Shown: piece after piece, positions 1-11,687 of the stretch
How the letters are laid out: each line of letters begins with the position of its first letter
How positions within the stretch are numbered: the first letter of the stretch is position 1
From: Tetrahymena elliotti 4EA
Taxonomy: Eukaryota > Ciliophora > Oligohymenophorea > Hymenostomatida > Tetrahymenidae
Direction of reading: 5' to 3'
DNA: 64,000 bases
Assembly (NCBI GenBank): GCA_000231825.2
Contig: JH720369.1
Location: forward strand, 84,227 to 148,226
Translations under genes and position numbers: made by a program
The notes under the pieces: generated by a model
Databases searched by the model: none
Told to the model about the DNA's origin: nothing
Seen by the model: only the letters and a program-made list of their open reading frames with translations

Positions 1-1216
1 TTTACATATTCACTTAAGTATTGCAATTTTATATTTTATAAGTTTTAACCTACAAAATTTTTTAATTTGTAGTAATTTTCAATTTATTTTTTATCTAAAA
101 CAGTAAAAACTGATGGGCATTAATAACTTTTTATTTTTTCATTATTCTTTAATAGAATTTTTTTGAATAGTATCATACTGTACTAAATTCTAAGCTCTTT
201 ACCTTCTTAAGAAGCAAAATATTCTGGTAACTTATTTTTGAGAAAGCTTTTTGTCAATTTATAATTTTCTGAATCCATCTTTTCATTATTATTTTTATTA
301 AAATTATTAAATATTTAAATCAATTAGTTTTTTTAATAAAATGTTTTACTTCAAATTAAGATTTTTAAGAATCTAATGTATCGTCTAGCAAATTGTTAAT
401 TCTTTCTTCTAAGTTAATATCTTAAAAATGTCCTGAATAGCTAATTAATCCCTTTTTATCAACTAATACAGCAAAAGGAAAAACCTCAATTAAAAAATCC
501 TTGAAAATTTGTTAATTTAAATTAAATTCTTTAAATTTAAAGTGAATGATCTGGTCCCAATTATTTTGATTTAATATCTCTACTATACTTTCTGTGTCTT
601 TATCAATACATACAGCTATAATTCTAACCTATTATATTTTAAATTATTGATTTTTAGAGATGAATAGAAGAAATGATATTTGTTTTGTTTTACCTTACCA
701 GCCCATTTTTTATAATTTTTTGTGAGCATTTCTTATTTATTTTACATGAGATTTTGGTATTTTTAAGACTTAGAACTCCAAAAATTTAAGAAGATTACCT
801 TATTAATTAGATTAAAATAAATTTTTTAAAATCTTAGAAATACAAAATACTTCTCCTTCTTAATGTTTTATTTCTTATTCAGAGCCATCAATTACACTTA
901 AAAATTATGTGTAATGAGGGAATTCATCTCCATTATTTAAGCTTTAGTCTATATGATAAAACATTTCCAAATACTTATTTTGTTAAGATTATTTATCAAT
1001 CTTATTCTAAATTTCTTTAAGTTTACTTTGCTCAGCATCATTTTTTGGTCTTACATAAATTTTCAAGCTTCTTTGATCAGTAAACTCAAAATAATTTCCA
1101 AAATATTTAGTAGTATCATATTCTAATCTCCATCTTTAAGAGAAGATTGAACCATTAAAAAGCTCTTTAAGATATTCAATCTGCATAAGTTAATTTGCTT
1201 TTGATTTATTAGCCAT
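1..1216 (-). CDS. Thioredoxin-like/ZZ-finger fusion protein, copy A (3' part off window)
   Basis: This is the leftmost of five tandem paralogues. Translation starts at the ATG ending at 1216 (MANKSKANQ...) and runs leftward with UAA/UAG read as Gln. A first exon of about 125 residues ends at ...HQEGE and is followed by a short intron. The next exon opens with the thioredoxin strand VIFLNFW. The active-site position (757-780) reads WSSKSQKY, so both redox cysteines are absent. The cis-proline strand is kept (FPFAVLVDKKG). The linker exon (MDSEKYKLTK, about 1-270) begins the C-terminal half, but the zinc-finger part lies outside the window. Copy A is closest to copy D (same MANKSK start and WSSKSQ motif). 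I infer a redox-inactive thioredoxin fold; the biological role is unknown. Confidence 0.8.
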
Positions 1217-2272
1217 TTTATTAAGAGAAAATAGATATTTTTTTATTATTTCTTTTATTAATTAATTATTTTTACTGATTAAAATTAAATGTATTTATAA
1301 ATTCACTTTAAAGATCAATTTCTAAGATAGTTTTTGATATTAACTATTTCTGATATAATTGATCAAAAGATATAATAAAAAATCTTGCCCTATATTCTCA
1401 TTTAAATATCTTCCTAAATAACTCCTACATTAAAATTTAAGGTAAAAATAAAGATTAATAAGAGTTATTCAAAATTAATGTATTGATTTAAATAAATATC
1501 TATACGAACTCTATCACTAGTATATAATTAAATTACAGTTCAAGGAAAAAAGAAGGAATAAACGAGAAAGGAAAATAGTAAAAAATATTAACTTATTCAA
1601 AAAATAAAAAAACATTATTACTAACTCTTTATTAGATCGTGTGTTAACAATAAAAGTACTTACATGACAGATATAGAAATATAAATTTTAACCTTAATAA
1701 AATTTTATTTAGATTAGAATACTGAAGAAAGTTTTTTCAAACTACTCAATATATACCAAAGATAACTACTTCCTGCTTGAAGTAGTCTCTTTGAAGAGAG
1801 GGTTTGGGTTATGCACTGAATTTGTTAATAATATTCTCAAAATAAACTCTATTGGGGAAATTAATCAACCTTAGATTCAAATAACAGGAATTAATGCAGA
1901 ATTTATTTGCTCTCAAAAATCTCCATCCCAATCAAAAAATTAAAAAAAAAACTGGTTTAGCAATAAATTATCAAAACATTTAAATTTATGACTTTTATTT
2001 TCAAGAAATTTCTGCATGAGATGTAATTTATAAAAATTGATGTTAAATTTGATAATTTAGCAAACTGTAAATTATTAAAAGCTATATAATATATGTTAAA
2101 TATTTTTATTATTATATTTTTTTATATTTAAAAAACTTTTATACTGTATATGGCTTTAGAATATATATTATAATTATTATTGTTTTGTATTATGATTAAG
2201 GCTATGAATAAATTACAAAAATACTTATTCAAAACTTAAATATTGAAATAGTCATAAATATTTTTTTAAGCA
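1217..2272. other. Intergenic spacer between copies A and B
   Basis: This is AT-rich sequence with no convincing coding exon in any frame under the ciliate code. It must carry the 3' end region of copy B and the promoter of copy A. I see no RNA gene. Confidence 0.6.
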
Positions 2273-4790
2273 TCAGTAATTTTTATATCCACCAATAGGT
2301 GTAATAATCTTTAAGTAAATATGATTAAAGTTATGCTCATCATCTTTTTCTTAAATTCTTTTCATGAAAGATTCATCCTTATCAAAAACTAATTTGTTTA
2401 GACACTCTTAACAGAAATCAACATATCCTATATCTCTGTAGGGGCCTGGATGGCAGTTTAGACAGATATATCTATTATGTTTCCCCCCACGTTAACAGCC
2501 GTTGCAAGAATAAAAGTAGTAGTTTTATTTAATTATTTCATCTGATTATGGTTAAAGATCTTTTCCAATTTTTTACTCATCAATATCCTAAACAAAATAA
2601 AACATAGTTTTATGAATTTACTTATTATTTTAAATTATACATTTAATGTAGTTTGATCATGAGTTGTAATCAAAATAAGGTTATGAGGAATATCAAATTA
2701 TTCTATTGTTCCTTTGCTAGGATCTGTTTAATCACCACAAGCCAGACAATAGTGCTCTTTTTAGAAATAATTGAAGTAGTATGGAATGGTAAGCTAGCAG
2801 CTGCAGGACTGACAGATCTTACCCTCTTCAATTTAAGCAGCTTTCAAAATATTTGATCTAAAAATAATATCATTTTTATCAAATTTTGTAAATAATTTGT
2901 CTAAAATTTCTGTCTAAAATGTTTTTTAATCTTTTTCTCTTATTTCATACTTACATACTGGTTAACTATAATATTTATCTTTTAAATAAACAATAATTAA
3001 GAACATAAATAGATTTATAAAAGTGAAAAATTACACATCATTTAGCCTTTGCTATTAAATACTCTTCTCCTCTTCATATATAATTTAAATTTGGTATCAT
3101 AATTGGCATTAAAGTTTATTTTCAAATCCTGTATTAATTAGCTAGAAAATAAATCTTTGTATTTTCTGTAAACTTGGTCATAGCAGATTGGTTTTTGATA
3201 GCCAGTTTCACTAACCAAGATCCTCTTTTCTCCCATTTTCTTTAAATATTGATCAAACTCATTTAAGCCATATTTTTAAAAAGCAAATTTAAAAATCTCA
3301 TTTTCAGCTCTTTATATCAATTGTCTATTCAATTATTAGGAGGATAGTTTCTTATGTTAGTTAAACTGGTTATCTCTACTAAAAATTAAACTACCTTATT
3401 GCAATTCAAAGCTTAACTAGACACAATGCTTATTTTCAATAGAATGAAGGTTAAACTTATCATAAATTTTGGAAAGAGTTTGCATATCTTTTTTCAAGTC
3501 TGCTTAGATATCTTAAATCTATTTATAAATTTATTTTTAATTATTACTAATATGATCTGTTAAAAATGTAATAAATTTTACTTATTCTTTTTCAGATAGC
3601 AATTTAATATTTGGTAAACTTTAAGTTACATAGTTTTTAAATTTTACATAATTTTCAACCTATTTTTTATTTATTAATGCCACAAGAGATGGCCATGAAT
3701 AGATTTTAATCTTTCTATTGTTCATAAATACAGTTTTTTTGAACAATTTCATAGTGTAAGAAAATCTAATCTTTCTACCATCTTAAGAAGCCAAGTATTC
3801 TGGTAAATTATTTTTTAAAAAGCTTTTTGCCAATTTATATTTTTCTGAATCCATCTTTGCATATTTTTTAAGATTTATTTATTTATTTATTTTTAAGAGT
3901 TCATTTATCAACAAAAAATATACCTCATTTAATTAAGATTTCTATTATTAATTTTGGTTATCTAATAATATATTAATTCTTTCTTCTAAGTTAATATTTC
4001 CAAGATTTCCTGTGTAGTTAATTAAACCTTTTTTATCAGTTAATAGAGCAAAAGGGATCTAAATTTAAAGATCTCTAAAGAAACGTGTAATTTAATAAAT
4101 TTCTTTGAATCTTAAGTGAATGATTTTATCCCAATTGTTTTGATTAATTATTTCTTCAACAACTTCAATTTAATCAATATACAGAATAAGAATTCTAACC
4201 TATTTTTTTTAGTTCATTATTTTTAGAGAGGAATAGATGAAATGATATTTAATATACTTTTGAAGCCCATTTTTCATAATTTTTAGTTATCATATCTTAT
4301 AGATTTTAGATTGTTCTTCCCCTAAATTCATTTTAAATTCTCAAAACTCCTAAAAGAATTACCTTATCATGTATAAAAATTACAATTAAATACTAAAAAA
4401 TTAAGAAATTATGCTTAATACTTCTCCTTCTGAATGCTTTATTTCATATTCAGAGTTATTAACTACACTAAAAAATTACTAGTAATGAGGTAATTCATCT
4501 CCAACACTCAATGTTTTATCTATCTTATAAAAAAACATTTGTTTATAAATATCCTATTAAGCTTATTCAGCAATCTTTTTTTGAATGACAAGAAGCTCTT
4601 TTTCTTCTTCTTAATTTTATGGTTTTAGATAAATTTTCAAGTTCCTTTCATCATTAAAATTAGAATGATTTGACTATGATTTTATGGAGTCATATTCTAA
4701 TTTCCATCTCTATGAGAAGGAAGAATTGCTAAAAAGCTCTTACAAAAATTCTATTTGCTTTTTTTAATTTGCTTTTGCTTTACTTTCCAT
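2273..4790 (-). CDS. Thioredoxin-like/ZZ-finger fusion protein, copy B
   Basis: Second copy, from the ATG ending at 4790 (MESKAKAN...) to TGA at 2273-2275. The thioredoxin half covers roughly 3950-4790. The CxxC site is destroyed: after VILLG comes VLRIQNEFRGRT, with no Cys or Trp. The cis-Pro strand (IPFALLTDKKG) remains. An intron joins the thioredoxin end in frame to MDSEKYKLTK. The C-terminal half has a Cys cluster (CQSCSCQ...YCLACGD) and then a ZZ-type finger: CNGC, CLNC, FCQEC and a late HNFNH pair around 2340-2530. The protein ends in a ...PIGGYKNY tail shared with copies C and E. Introns are short and AT-rich. Function is inferred from domains only: ZZ fingers usually bind proteins or peptides. 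Copy B is most like copy C. Confidence 0.8.
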
Positions 4791-5176
4791 ATTATTTTTA
4801 GTGAGTATGTAAATTATTTATTTGCTTTTATTTATTATTTATTTTTACTTTTTTAATATAATAATTGTTTTTTGATAAGAAAATTGAGTTTTTGATAAAA
4901 AACAAAAATCTTTCTGATTAAATGTAAATAGGAAATATTAGTTGAGTATTATCAGATAAAAGAATAAACCAAGTAAAATGATAATAGTAGAATAGTAAAA
5001 AAGTTTGAGGAAAATAGGAAGCCCTCAGATTTTCCTCTTGGATCTTCTAGAGAGGAATTATGGTATTAGAATTATGTATGATTGTTTTGTATTATGATTT
5101 AGAATATGAATATTATTACAGAAAATGGATACTCAAAACTGAAATATTTAGATAAATCATAAATCTTTTTTTAACA

Positions 5177-7671
5177 TCAATAATTTTTATAGTTTCCAAT
5201 AGGAGTAAGAACCTTTAAGTAAATATGGCTAAAGCAATGCTCAGCTTCATTTTTTTGAATTTTTCTCATCAAAGATTCATCCATATCAAAAACTAATTTG
5301 TTTACACATTCTTAACAAAAATCAACTAATCTCCTATCTCTGGAAGGACCTGGGTTACAATTAAGACAGATATATCTCTATTTTTAACTTTTACCATAAC
5401 AACCATTACATGAATACAAGCAATTTTCAGATTAAATTTTTTATTCTGGTTATGGTTAAATATCTTTTCCAATCATATATTCATCAACATCCTAAACAAA
5501 AGTAACAATATTCAAAATATTTACTTTAAATTTAAGATATTTTACATTCAAGGTAGTTTTGTTATAAGTTGTAATCAAAACAAGGTTATGAGGTACAGTA
5601 AATTATTCTATTGTTTCTTTAGCAGTATCTGTATCATCACCACAAACTAGACAATAGTGCTCTTTTTAGAAATAATTGAAGTAGTAAGGAACTTTAAGCT
5701 CACAATTACAGGACTTACAGTTATTACCAACTTCAATTTAAGCAGCTTTCAAAATATTTGATCTAAAAATAATATCATTTTTATCAAATTTTGTAAATAA
5801 TTTGTCTAAAATTTCTGTCTAAAATGTTTTTTAATCTTTTTCTCTTATTTCATACTTACATACTGGCTAACTATAATATTTATCTTTTAAATAAACAATA
5901 ATTAAGAAAGAACATAAATAGATTTATAAAAGTGAAAAATTACACATCATTTAGCCTTTACTATTAAACACTCTTCTCCTCTTCATATATAATTTAAATT
6001 TGGTATCATAATTGGCATTAAAGTTTATTTTCAAATCCTGTATTAATTAGTGAGAAAATAAATCTTTATATTTTCTATAAACTTATTCATAGCAGATTGG
6101 TTTTTTATAGTCAGTTTCACTAATTAAAATCCTCTTTTCTTCAATTTTTTTTTTGAATTACAACTTTCTAATAAATCTTTAATAAAAAAACTCATTTGTA
6201 GCTCTCTCTATCTATTATATATCTAAATTTTAAGAGAATAGTTTCTTGTGTTGATTAAAGTGGTCACTTCTACTAAAAAATAAACTACCTTCTTACAATT
6301 GAAAGCTTAACTAGACACAATGCTTATTTTCAATAGAATGAAGGTTAAACTTGTCATAAATTTTAGAAATAGTTTGTATAATTTTTTTCAATTCCACTTA
6401 GATATCTTAAATCTATTTATAATTTATGGGGTTTAATTATTACTAATATGATCTGTTAAAAATGAAATAAATTTTACTTATTCTCTTTCAGATCGTAATT
6501 TAATATTTGGTAAACTTTAAGTTACATAATTTTTTAATTTTACATAATTTTCAACCTATTTTTTATCAAATAAAGTAGCAAAAAATGGCCATTCATAAAT
6601 TTTAATCTTTCTATTGTTCACTAATACAGTTTTTTTGAACAATTTCATAGTGTAAGAAAATCTAAGCTTTCTATTATCTTAAGAAGCAAAGTATTCTGGT
6701 AACTTATTTTTTAAAAAGCTTTTTACTAATTTATATTTTTCTGAATCCATCTTTACATATTTTTTATTATTTATTTATTTATGTTTATAAGTTCATTGAT
6801 CAACATAAATATACCACATTAAATTAAGATTTCTGATTTTAGTTATCTAACAAACTATTAATTCTTTCTTCTAAGTTAATGTCTCCAAGATTTCCTGTGT
6901 AGTAAATTTATCCTTTTTTATCAACTAATACAGCAAAAGGAAAACTTTCAATGTCAAAATCTTTGAAGAAATGTTAAGCAAAACCCCTTTTGAATCTTAA
7001 GTGAGTTGTTTTATCCCATTTTTATTGAATAATTATATTTTTAAATTGAATATTTTAATCTATATATAGAGTTATAAATCTAACCTAAATTATTTTAAGT
7101 TTATTATTTTTCAAGATGAATATAAAAAATGATATTTAATATACCTTTCCTTCCCATTTATCATAATTTTTTGTAAATGTATCTTAAATATTTTTAATTT
7201 TTGTAAAACATTCATAATCAGTGTTTTAAACATCTAAAAGAATTACCTTATGAATAAAAACAACAATTAAATACTAAAATATTAAGAAAGTATGCTTTAT
7301 ACTTCTCCTTCTTAATGCTTTATTTCATCTTAAGAGTCATTAATTGCACTAATGAATTACTTGTAATGAGGTAATTCATCTCCAATATATAATCTTTTAT
7401 CTATTAAATTATCAAGCATATCTTAATAAATATCCTATTAAGCTTATTCAAAAATTTTATCCTAGATTTCAATAAGTTCTTTTTCTTCTGCCTCATTTTA
7501 TGGTCTTACATAAATTTTCAAGTTCCTTTGATCTTTAAACTCAGAATGGTTTGACCAGGATATTGTGGAGTCATATTCTAATTTCCATCTTTAAGAGAAG
7601 GAAGTATTATTAAAAAGTTCTTTAAGAAATTCTATTTGCTTTTTTTAATTTGCTTTTGATTTACTCTCCAT
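5177..7671 (-). CDS. Thioredoxin-like/ZZ-finger fusion protein, copy C
   Basis: Third copy, from the ATG ending at 7671 (MESKSKAN...) to TGA at 5177-5179, with the same exon plan as its neighbours. At the active-site position the exon reads LLDVQNTDYECFTKIKN, leaving one isolated Cys and no CxxC. The cis-Pro strand FPFAVLVDKKG is kept. The C-terminal half keeps all ZZ ligands: CNGC, CLNC, FCQEC and a terminal His pair, followed by ...PIGNYKNY. The 386 bp to copy B (4791-5176) shows no gene and is the shortest spacer in the array. The intron positions and the overall reading suggest a functional gene rather than a pseudogene, but without thiol-disulfide chemistry. Confidence 0.8.
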
Positions 7672-8529
7672 TTTATTTTAGGGAACTATTAATAGATATT
7701 ATTTTGATTTACTTTTATTAAATATTTATTTTTACTTTTTTAAACAAAACCAAGAGTTTTTTTTATTTTGAAATTGAGTTTTTGACAATAATTATCTTTC
7801 TGATCAAATTTATTACAATATAGAAAAAAACCTATCTTATCTGATATTTTGATTTTTGTGTCTTTGATATTAGAATCTATGCTATTATTTAAAATTTAAG
7901 GTTGTACATATTAATTTGATACTTTCTATTTGTTAGAAAAATATTTCAAAAATTAAGAAAAAGGAAGCATTTAAATTGACTAATTTCATAATACAAAATC
8001 AACATTCCTTTGACTTCCATATATCCACTCAAATTGAATAATAGGATCCATCTTATCATCTCTGCTTGCCTTAAATAACTAAAATATTCAAAAATAGAAA
8101 ATATTAGTTAAAGGAAATAAAAAAAAAACCTAATAAATTAGAATGGTAAAATAGTAAAAAAAAATAATTTAATAAAACCTATTTATTAATTCTTCAAAAG
8201 ATAGGTATATTGTTGCTAAATAATAGGAGATAAAAAAATCAATTGGGTTTAGGTATTACACTTTCAATTTTTATTAACCTTTTGATGAGAGGTAAGCTAA
8301 TGAGTGTGTAACAAAAAAAGAGAAATTATAATGTATGATTTATTTGTATGATTAAAATAATTTTTAAATTTTACTCAATTTAATTTAAGATTTTGATCTT
8401 TTTTATTTTTTTACAAATTGAGAACTTGGATTAAAATTATTATTATTTAGAATTTTAATACAAAATTATCATTACATATTTACAAATTAAATAATAAAAT
8501 GTAGGCAGAATAATAATTAAGTTTTTTCT
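7672..8529. other. Intergenic spacer between copies C and D
   Basis: This is AT-rich spacer. I found no exon, RNA gene or conserved repeat in it beyond short homopolymer runs. Confidence 0.55.
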
Positions 8530-11108
8530 TCAATATTATAAATATCCTTTAAAAGGAGGCATAATCTTTAAGTAAATATGATTAAAATTATGTTAAGGAT
8601 CTTTTTATTAAATTTTTTTCAACAAAGATTCATCCTTATCAAAAACTAATTTCTTTAGACATACTTAACAAAAATCAACAAATGCAAATGAGTAGCCTTT
8701 AGAGGGACCTGGACGACAATTTAGACATATATATCTAAATTTTTAATTTTTATCATAACAACCATTACATAAATAGCTACCTTATTTATATTCAATTTTT
8801 TCGTTTGGTTATAGTTAAAGATCTTTTCCAATTTTATATTCATCAACATCCTAAACAAAAATAACAATATTTTTAATATGTTAATATCTCTTTAAATTTA
8901 TCATATTTTACATTTAATATAGTCTTGTCACAAGTTGTTACCAAAACAAGGTTATGCGGTACAGCAAATTATTCGAATGTTTCTTTAGTAGGATCTGTTT
9001 TATCACCACAAAACAGACAATAGTACTCTTTTTAAAAATAATTGAAGTAGTAAGGAATTGTAAGCTCACAGTTACAGGACTTGCAGTTCTTACCCTCTTC
9101 AATTTAAGCAGCTTTCAAAATATTAGATCTAAAAATAATATCATTATTATCAAATTTTGTAAATAATTTGTCTAAGACCTCTTTATAAAATATTTTTTAA
9201 TCTTTTTCTCTAATGACATACTTGCATACTGGCTAACTATAATATTTATCTTTTAAATAAACAATAATTTAGAGCATAAATAGATTTTTAAAAGTGAAAA
9301 GTTACACATCATTTAGCCTTTGGTATTAAACACTCTTCTCCTCTTCATATATAATTTAAATTTGGTATCATAATTGACATTAAAGTTTATTTCCAAATCC
9401 TGTATTAATTAGTTAGAAAATAAATTCTTGTATTTTCTGTAAACCTGTTCATAGCAAACTGGTTTTTGATACTCAGTTTGACTAACTTAGATCCTTTTTT
9501 AACTCATTTTCTTTATATAATGGGGCAACTCATTTAAATTAAGTTTTTAAAATACAAAATTCAATATCTCACCTCCAGCTCTATCTATCAACACTAAATC
9601 TAGATTTTAGGAGAAAAGTTTCTTGTGTTGGTTGAAGGAGTCATTTCTACTAAATTGTAAACAACCTTATTTCAATTGAAAACATAATTAGACACAGTAC
9701 TTATTTTAAATAGATCTAAAGTTGAACTTATCATAAATTTTAGAAAGAGCTTCCATATCTTTTTTCAGCTCCGCTTAAAGGTCTTATATCTATTTATTTA
9801 TTGTTTGTTTATTCATTAGTTTTTTAATGAAATTTAATTTTAAAAGAAATATTTATCAAATACAATAAAATTTACCTATTCACTTAAGCAGTGCAATTTT
9901 ATATTTTATAAACTTGAGCTTACAAAATTTTTTAATTTATAATAATTTTCAATTTCTTTTTTATCAACAAAAGCAAAAACTACTGGGTATTTATAACTTT
10001 TAATCATTTTATTTTTCTTTAATAGAGTTTTTTTGAACAATTTCATTCTGTAATACAATTTAAGTTCATTACCATATTAAGAAGCAAAGTATTCTGGTAA
10101 CTTATTTTTCATAAAATTTTTTGTCAATTTATATTTTTCTGAATCCATCTTTTCATTAAAAGTTTTATTAAAATTAAAATTATAAAATATTTTGGTTAAA
10201 GAGTTTATTTATTAACAAAAAATATTTTACATCAGATTCAGATCTTTAGAACTCAAATGTATCATCTAACAAATTATTAATTCTTTCTTCTAAATTAATA
10301 CCTTAAAGATTTCCTTAATAGTCAATTAATCCTTTTTTATCAACTAATACAGCAAAAGGAATAATATTAATTTCAAAATCTTTGTAAATAATTTGAAATA
10401 ATTTAATTTCTTCGAGTCTAAAGTGAATGATCTTGTCCCAATTATTTTGACTTACTATCTCTACAGTACTTTCCACTTCTTGATCTATACATACAGCTAT
10501 AATTTTAACCTATTTAATTTTAAATTATTGATTTTTAGAGATAAGTAGAAGTAATGATATTTGTTTTGTTTTACCTTTCCACCCCACTTTTCTTAATTTT
10601 TTATGAGCATTTCTTATTTATTTTACATGAAAATTTTGTATATTTAAGACTTAGAACTCCAAAAATCTAAGAGGATTACCTTATTAATTAGATTAAAATA
10701 AAATGTGGTAAAATCTTCAAAAAAAAATACTTCTCCTTCTTAATGCTTAATTTCATATTTAGAGCCATAAACTACACTTTATAATTATGTGTAATGAGGG
10801 AATTCATCTCCAACATTTAAACTTTAGTCTATATATAGATAAGGTATTTCCATAGAAGGATCATATTAAGCTTATTTAGCAATATAATCCTAAATTTCTT
10901 TAAGTTCTTTTTCCTCATCTTCGTTTTTAGGTCTCACATACATTTTCAAGCTTCTTCGATCAGTAAACTCAGGGTTATTTTCAAAATTTTCAAAATATTT
11001 TGTAGTATTATATTCTAATCTCCATCTCTAAGAGAAAGATGAATTATTAAAAAGACCTTCCAGACATTTAATCTACATAAGTTACTTTGCTTTTGATTTA
11101 TTTGCCAT
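8530..11108 (-). CDS. Thioredoxin-like/ZZ-finger fusion protein, copy D
   Basis: Fourth copy, from the ATG ending at 11108 (MANKSKAK...) to TGA at 8530-8532. The active-site exon reads DFWSSKSQIYKIFM (codons at 10638-10661), so the Trp is kept but no Cys remains. The cis-Pro strand IPFAVLVDKKG is kept. The thioredoxin end (...RSESD) joins across a phase-0 intron to MDSEKYKLTK, which shows that the two halves form one protein. The C-terminal ZZ finger is complete (CNGC, CLNC, FCQVC, HNFNH). The tail differs from the other copies: ...MPPFKGYLQY. It pairs with copy A by N-terminus and dead-site sequence, so A and D probably descend from one duplication. Confidence 0.8.
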
Positions 11109-11687
11109 TTTATTCATCAAAAATAGATATTTTTTTATTTTTGCTTTTATTAATTATTTTTACTGATTAAATAATAATGTTGATTCAATTTATTTACAGA
11201 CACACTTTAATCTAATATTATTTGATAATGAAAATTTAGTTTTTATCAATAGCTATCTTTTTGATCAAAATCATCAAAAATTAAAAAAAAAATCTTTTCT
11301 GATATTCTGATTTTAGTGTCTCTCTAAATAAATTCAAGCTAAGATTTAAGTTAGCATAAGCTAAGGTGATTTTTAGTTTATATTCATAATGAATTATTTA
11401 TTTATTTTTAATGCAAGCAAATAACTACTTTTATTAAATAGATATTATTAGACATATACCCCCTGTAAATTCAGTAGTAAAGTAAATGTCAGGCATATCA
11501 ATTATTAAAATTTTAAGATCTTACTTTGCGCTCATTTAAAATAAATTTTATAAACTTTTAATCAAAATTTAAAAATCAGATTGTTAAATTCAATTAATAA
11601 TATGACATAAGTTTACAGTATAAAAAATACAAAATCAAAATTAAAAATATTGACTTTCTTATGATATTGATATTTTATTTTTTTGCT
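11109..11687. other. Intergenic spacer between copies D and E
   Basis: AT-rich sequence with no gene seen under the ciliate code. Confidence 0.55.

Noticed and set aside
2653..2856. Plus-strand frame, with a similar one at 8954-9166
   Set aside because: Antisense of the conserved Cys-rich exon of copies B and D. The similarity between the two comes from the minus-strand genes.
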